Shown one piece after another: positions 13,514 to 15,822 of a stretch of 15,822 nucleotides of DNA. The translations under genes were made by a program, and so were the position numbers. The number at the start of each line of letters is the position of its first letter. Position 1 is the first letter of the stretch. Location: NCBI GenBank assembly GCA_026785745.1, contig JAJAZO010000395.1:1-15822 (forward strand), read 5' to 3'. This DNA comes from Chitinophagaceae bacterium. GTDB lineage: Bacteria; Bacteroidota; Bacteroidia; Chitinophagales; Chitinophagaceae. The notes beneath the pieces were generated by a model. It searched no databases. It had not been told where the DNA came from and saw only the letters and a list, made by a program, of their open reading frames with translations.

Positions 13514-13960
13514 TTAGTTTTCGCAGGGATGGCCGTATTTAAACCGGTCGTCATTATAAACACCAAAATTCAGGTTTCCGTCTGCATCCGTACTAATTAC
13601 CAGTGTATGCAGATCTTTTACATTCACTGAAATAAACGGTTTTGATTTATGCCAGTTACCACTCACATCCTTCCAGGTAAAAAGAAGTGGTTTGCCATCC
13701 AGATCGGTTATCTGCACATCATAGGTGGCATATCTGTCATCGGCTGTTTTTACCCAAAAATGTTTTCCATCTTCAATGATGTCTTCTGGCAGCAGGTCAA
13801 CGCTGAACGCCATGCCAGTTCCTGTGGGTCTGATCTTTAATTCATAAAAGGCTTCGTCGCTTTGATTATCTACAAAAAAACAATAGTTCTGTGCCTTAGC
13901 ACTGTTGGCCGTTAAGGTCAGCAACACAATAGTTGCCAGGGTGATAAGCTTCTTTCTCAT
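13514..13960 (-). CDS. Small exported protein of unknown function
   Basis: 148 residues. Residues 1-23 are a signal peptide (MRKKLITLATIVLLTLTANSAKAQ, A-K-A cleavage). The mature part of about 125 residues is beta-rich with conserved-looking aromatic positions: YCFFVDNQSDEAFYELKIRPTGTG, HFWVKTADDRYATYDVQITD, PLLFTWKDVSGNWHKSK, LHTLVIS. Cysteines occur near both ends (NYC and HPC), which could form a disulfide in the periplasm. I recognise no family with certainty; the opening 'V.N.S...fyeLkirptGTG' resembles small secreted beta-sandwich proteins of Bacteroidota. It is transcribed alone, with a strong stem-loop terminator downstream and no close neighbour on its strand. Confidence 0.75.
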   Translation of the reverse strand: MRKKLITLATIVLLTLTANSAKAQNYCFFVDNQSDEAFYELKIRPTGTGMAFSVDLLPEDIIEDGKHFWVKTADDRYATYDVQITDLDGKPLLFTWKDVSGNWHKSKPFISVNVKDLHTLVISTDADGNLNFGVYNDDRFKYGHPCEN

Positions 13961-14067
13961 AAATCAATTAGTTTAATAGTGAGTAAAATATTTTTCTTAC
14001 TACCAGCGTTATTTAATACTTATTGCTGTTAGTAAAGCCTAAATATAACCGCATTTATTAAGAATTC

Positions 14068-14091
14068 AAAAAAGCTCCTGTGAGAAAGGAG
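14068..14091 (-). terminator. Short terminator after the DUF1801 gene
   Basis: On the minus strand CTCCT and AGGAG (14091-14087 and 14079-14075) form a 5-bp stem with a 7-nt loop, followed one base later by six T. It is 18 nt past the stop of the gene at 14109. The stem is short, hence modest confidence. Confidence 0.4.
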
Positions 14092-14108
14092 TTGCGGTAC
14101 CGTGTGAA

Positions 14109-14507
14109 TTATTCTACAAGCCCCTGCTTAATTAGTTCTTTTAGAATAGTTATATCCACTTCCTCCAGCTTGTTGATATACAAACAACCCTTTCCTTTTT
14201 TATGTTTCCCTAATTTTTTCAGAAGTGCCGGTTGCTTTTGCACCGCACCGGGAATATACAAAGTCAGGTTTTGTTTGCGGGGAGAAAATCCCATTATAAA
14301 CCAATCCATCTCCCGGCCGCTTTCATACTTTAAATGCCGGTCACCAAACCCAACAATGGCTGTTCCCCACATTTTACCTTTAGCCTTGGTGGTTTTTTCC
14401 ATCATTTCCATAATAGTGATGGCATCTTTTCTTTTTTGAGCCTCAGGAACTTTCTTTAAAAAAGCAACAACACTGAGTTCAGTCTTTTTTGTTTTTAATT
14501 CTGCCAT
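14109..14507 (-). CDS. DUF1801 domain protein
   Basis: A cytosolic protein of 132 residues belonging to the DUF1801 (YdhG-like) group. Typical parts: a helical N terminus (VVAFLKKVPEAQKRKDAITIMEMMEKTT), then KAKGKMWGTAIVGFGDRHLKYESG, DWFIMGFSPRKQNLTLYI, and the closing LGKHKKGKGCLYINKLEEVDITILKELI. No biochemical function is established for the family to my knowledge. Basic residues are abundant, but no nucleic-acid-binding motif is clear. It is divergent from the MtfA-like gene across a 158-nt gap and carries its own promoter-like pair. Confidence 0.9.
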   Translation of the reverse strand: MAELKTKKTELSVVAFLKKVPEAQKRKDAITIMEMMEKTTKAKGKMWGTAIVGFGDRHLKYESGREMDWFIMGFSPRKQNLTLYIPGAVQKQPALLKKLGKHKKGKGCLYINKLEEVDITILKELIKQGLVE

Positions 14508-14525
14508 GCAGGTAAAGTTTATAGT

Positions 14526-14556
14526 GAAAGGTATAAAACTATTTCATCCCTGCAAA
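14526..14556 (-). promoter_or_regulatory. Candidate promoter for the DUF1801 gene
   Basis: On the minus strand TTTG (14556-14553) and TACCTTTC (14533-14526, 7 of 8 to TAnnTTTG) are separated by 19 nt. Transcription would start near 14519, giving a leader of about 12 nt before the ATG at 14507. Confidence 0.45.
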
Positions 14557-14665
14557 TTTCTTTGGGTAGTGTGGAATACCTGGGAGGAGAAAAATTTATA
14601 CAGTTATTTGTCTTATTAGGACGGTAATTCAGCAGTTGATAAATACTGTTTAACTTCATCCGATT

Positions 14666-15439
14666 ATGTTTACTGTCTGGCAGATTTTAGTTGGTTTTTT
14701 ATTGATCGTTTTAATAATCTTATTTGTTTTTCGGATAAGTATTGTAAAAGAGGTTGTTTTCTTGCCGGAGAATTACAGGGAGTTATTGACAGATTATGTA
14801 AAATTTTACCACCAACTAAATGAGGAAGGCAGGCAACGATTTGAAAAAAGGGTCGAACATTTTTTATCAGCGGTTAAAATAACAGGTGTCAATGCCATCG
14901 TCGAAGATATTGACCGTCTTTTAATTGCCTCCGGAGCCATTATCCCTGTTTTTGCTATTTCCGATTGGCAATATATAAACCTTCATGAAGTGTTAGTTTA
15001 CCCCGGAGCATTCAATGAGGATTTTGACCAGGCAGGTTCGGATCGTCCTATCGCAGGCATGGTGGGTGGTGGTGCTATGCAAAATGTAATGATTATAACC
15101 AAATGGCAATTGCGGCAAGGATTTATTAATAACCATGATGCTCACAACACCGCTATTCATGAGTTTGTGCATTTGATAGATAAAATGGATGGAACCCTGG
15201 ATGGAGTTCCTGAAATAATTTTAGAACGGAAATACACAAGCCAGTGGAAAAATATGATGGATACAACAATAGGGCAAATGAAAACCGATGGATCAGATAT
15301 TGATATGTACGGAGCTACTAACCCCACTGAATTTTTTGCAGTTATTTCAGAATATTTTTTTGAGCAGCCTGATTTATTAAATGCAAATCATCCTGGCTTG
15401 TATGAAATGCTTGAAAGGATATATAAAACAGGCGGATGA
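14666..15439 (+). CDS. MtfA-like zinc-dependent peptidase (M90), membrane-anchored
   Basis: 257 residues. Residues 4-24 form one hydrophobic segment (VWQILVGFLLIVLIILFVFRI), so the protein is probably anchored with the catalytic part following. The metal site is visible: H165-E166-F167-V168-H169 (HEFVH) and the third ligand E222 in NPTEFFAVISEYFF, the MtfA pattern. The segment LHEVLVYPGAFNEDF and the glycine run MVGGGAMQN are also family features. E. coli MtfA binds the repressor Mlc and has aminopeptidase activity; Bacteroidota homologs lack a demonstrated Mlc partner, so its role here is open. The membrane segment is extra compared with the soluble E. coli protein. The start is the only ATG placed to include the hydrophobic segment. 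Confidence 0.92.
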   Translation: MFTVWQILVGFLLIVLIILFVFRISIVKEVVFLPENYRELLTDYVKFYHQLNEEGRQRFEKRVEHFLSAVKITGVNAIVEDIDRLLIASGAIIPVFAISDWQYINLHEVLVYPGAFNEDFDQAGSDRPIAGMVGGGAMQNVMIITKWQLRQGFINNHDAHNTAIHEFVHLIDKMDGTLDGVPEIILERKYTSQWKNMMDTTIGQMKTDGSDIDMYGATNPTEFFAVISEYFFEQPDLLNANHPGLYEMLERIYKTGG

Positions 15440-15515
15440 TTCTTTACCAGTGTTGGTGTCCTCTAAAGCAAAATGTCTAATTTTGTGGTTCAATTTATAG
15501 CCTCAATCTTTTTTA

Positions 15516-15822
15516 ATGTTGTTTATCCTGTCTATATTGTTATTAGGTGTTACTGCCGGGGATCTTGATAAAGAACCAAGACAGGAAAAGGCGGAGATGA
15601 AAATAGTATATGAGTTATTTCGCCTGCGAAATGAACACAAGGCTGATTCTGCTGAACAATATTATGCAGATACAGTGCGGGTGTATATGAAATACTTACG
15701 AAACATTCCCCGAAAATTAATCACCCGAAGCGATAAAAGTTTCTGGAAAGCCCACCCGAAAAATAAATTTGAAATAACAGCACCGGTACAAATTGCAAGG
15801 GTAGCAGGCATTACTATCGCCA
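15516..15822 (+). CDS. Partial exported protein, possibly NTF2-like (runs off window)
   Basis: An open frame from ATG 15516 to the window end, 102 codons without a stop. Residues 1-14 (MLFILSILLLGVTA) look like a short signal peptide or membrane segment. The next part is helical (EKAEMKIVYELFRLRNEH) and then reads ADSAEQYYADTVRVYMKYLRNI, with a DKSFWKAHPKNKFEITAPVQI segment, which recalls NTF2-like proteins ('yadtv.vy.....k..i...d..fw..hP'). An upstream in-frame TAG at 15498-15500 rules out a longer N terminus. It is co-directional with the MtfA-like gene, 76 nt downstream of it. The assignment is tentative because the C-terminal half is missing. Confidence 0.6.
   Translation, partial: MLFILSILLLGVTAGDLDKEPRQEKAEMKIVYELFRLRNEHKADSAEQYYADTVRVYMKYLRNIPRKLITRSDKSFWKAHPKNKFEITAPVQIARVAGITIA

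Noticed and set aside
13445..13840. Plus-strand open frames opposite the small exported protein
   Set aside because: They are antisense to a gene with a clear signal peptide and show no family pattern.
14080..14439. 119-codon plus-strand open frame opposite the DUF1801 gene
   Set aside because: Antisense shadow; composition (Phe, Ser, Ile rich) and lack of motifs contrast with the clear DUF1801 protein on the other strand.

Overview
The window looks like a chromosomal segment of a Bacteroidota bacterium, probably of the Chitinophagaceae or a close relative. The reasons are the AT-rich, lysine/asparagine-rich coding style, signal peptides ending in A-x-A/Q, few strong Shine-Dalgarno sites, several TTTG / TAnnTTTG promoter-like pairs, and family content typical of that phylum: a CocE-type hydrolase, GH20 hexosaminidase, tandem pirins and a TPR-CHAT protein. 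I see no tRNA, rRNA, IS element, phage gene or CRISPR array.

Left part (1-8106, all minus strand). Reading in the direction of transcription there is a small exported protein (8106-7456), a 1382-residue TPR-CHAT protein (7449-3301), a CocE/NonD-family serine hydrolase (3200-1320), a small antitoxin and PIN-domain toxin pair (1299-654), and the start of an exported GH20 beta-N-acetylhexosaminidase (657-1, cut by the window edge). Two neighbouring genes here carry an in-frame stop. The hydrolase is interrupted by a TAG at codon 125, just before its catalytic serine. The small exported protein and the TPR-CHAT protein lie in one reading frame, separated by a single TGA and two codons. They may therefore be a split exported caspase-like protein rather than two independent genes. 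The PIN toxin overlaps its antitoxin by 20 nt and the hexosaminidase start by 4 nt (ATGA).

Middle part (8187-11170). A plus-strand NTF2/SnoaL-like protein converges on two minus-strand pirin-family cupins and a minus-strand NADPH-dependent FMN reductase. Together the last three suggest a quinone/flavonoid or redox-stress set. A 14-bp perfect palindrome lies next to a good -7 element upstream of the reductase.

Right part (11329-15822). A Tat-exported glycosylasparaginase is followed within 2 nt by cutC on the plus strand. Then come a structured, apparently gene-free stretch (13122-13513) with several inverted repeats, a small exported protein of unknown function and a DUF1801 protein (both minus), an MtfA-like membrane-anchored zinc peptidase (plus), and the first 102 codons of a possible exported NTF2-like protein running off the window.

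The hexosaminidase at one end and the glycosylasparaginase at the other fit an organism that degrades chitin or N-glycoproteins. The most unusual locus is the CHAT/TPR gene with its in-frame, signal-peptide-bearing upstream partner.
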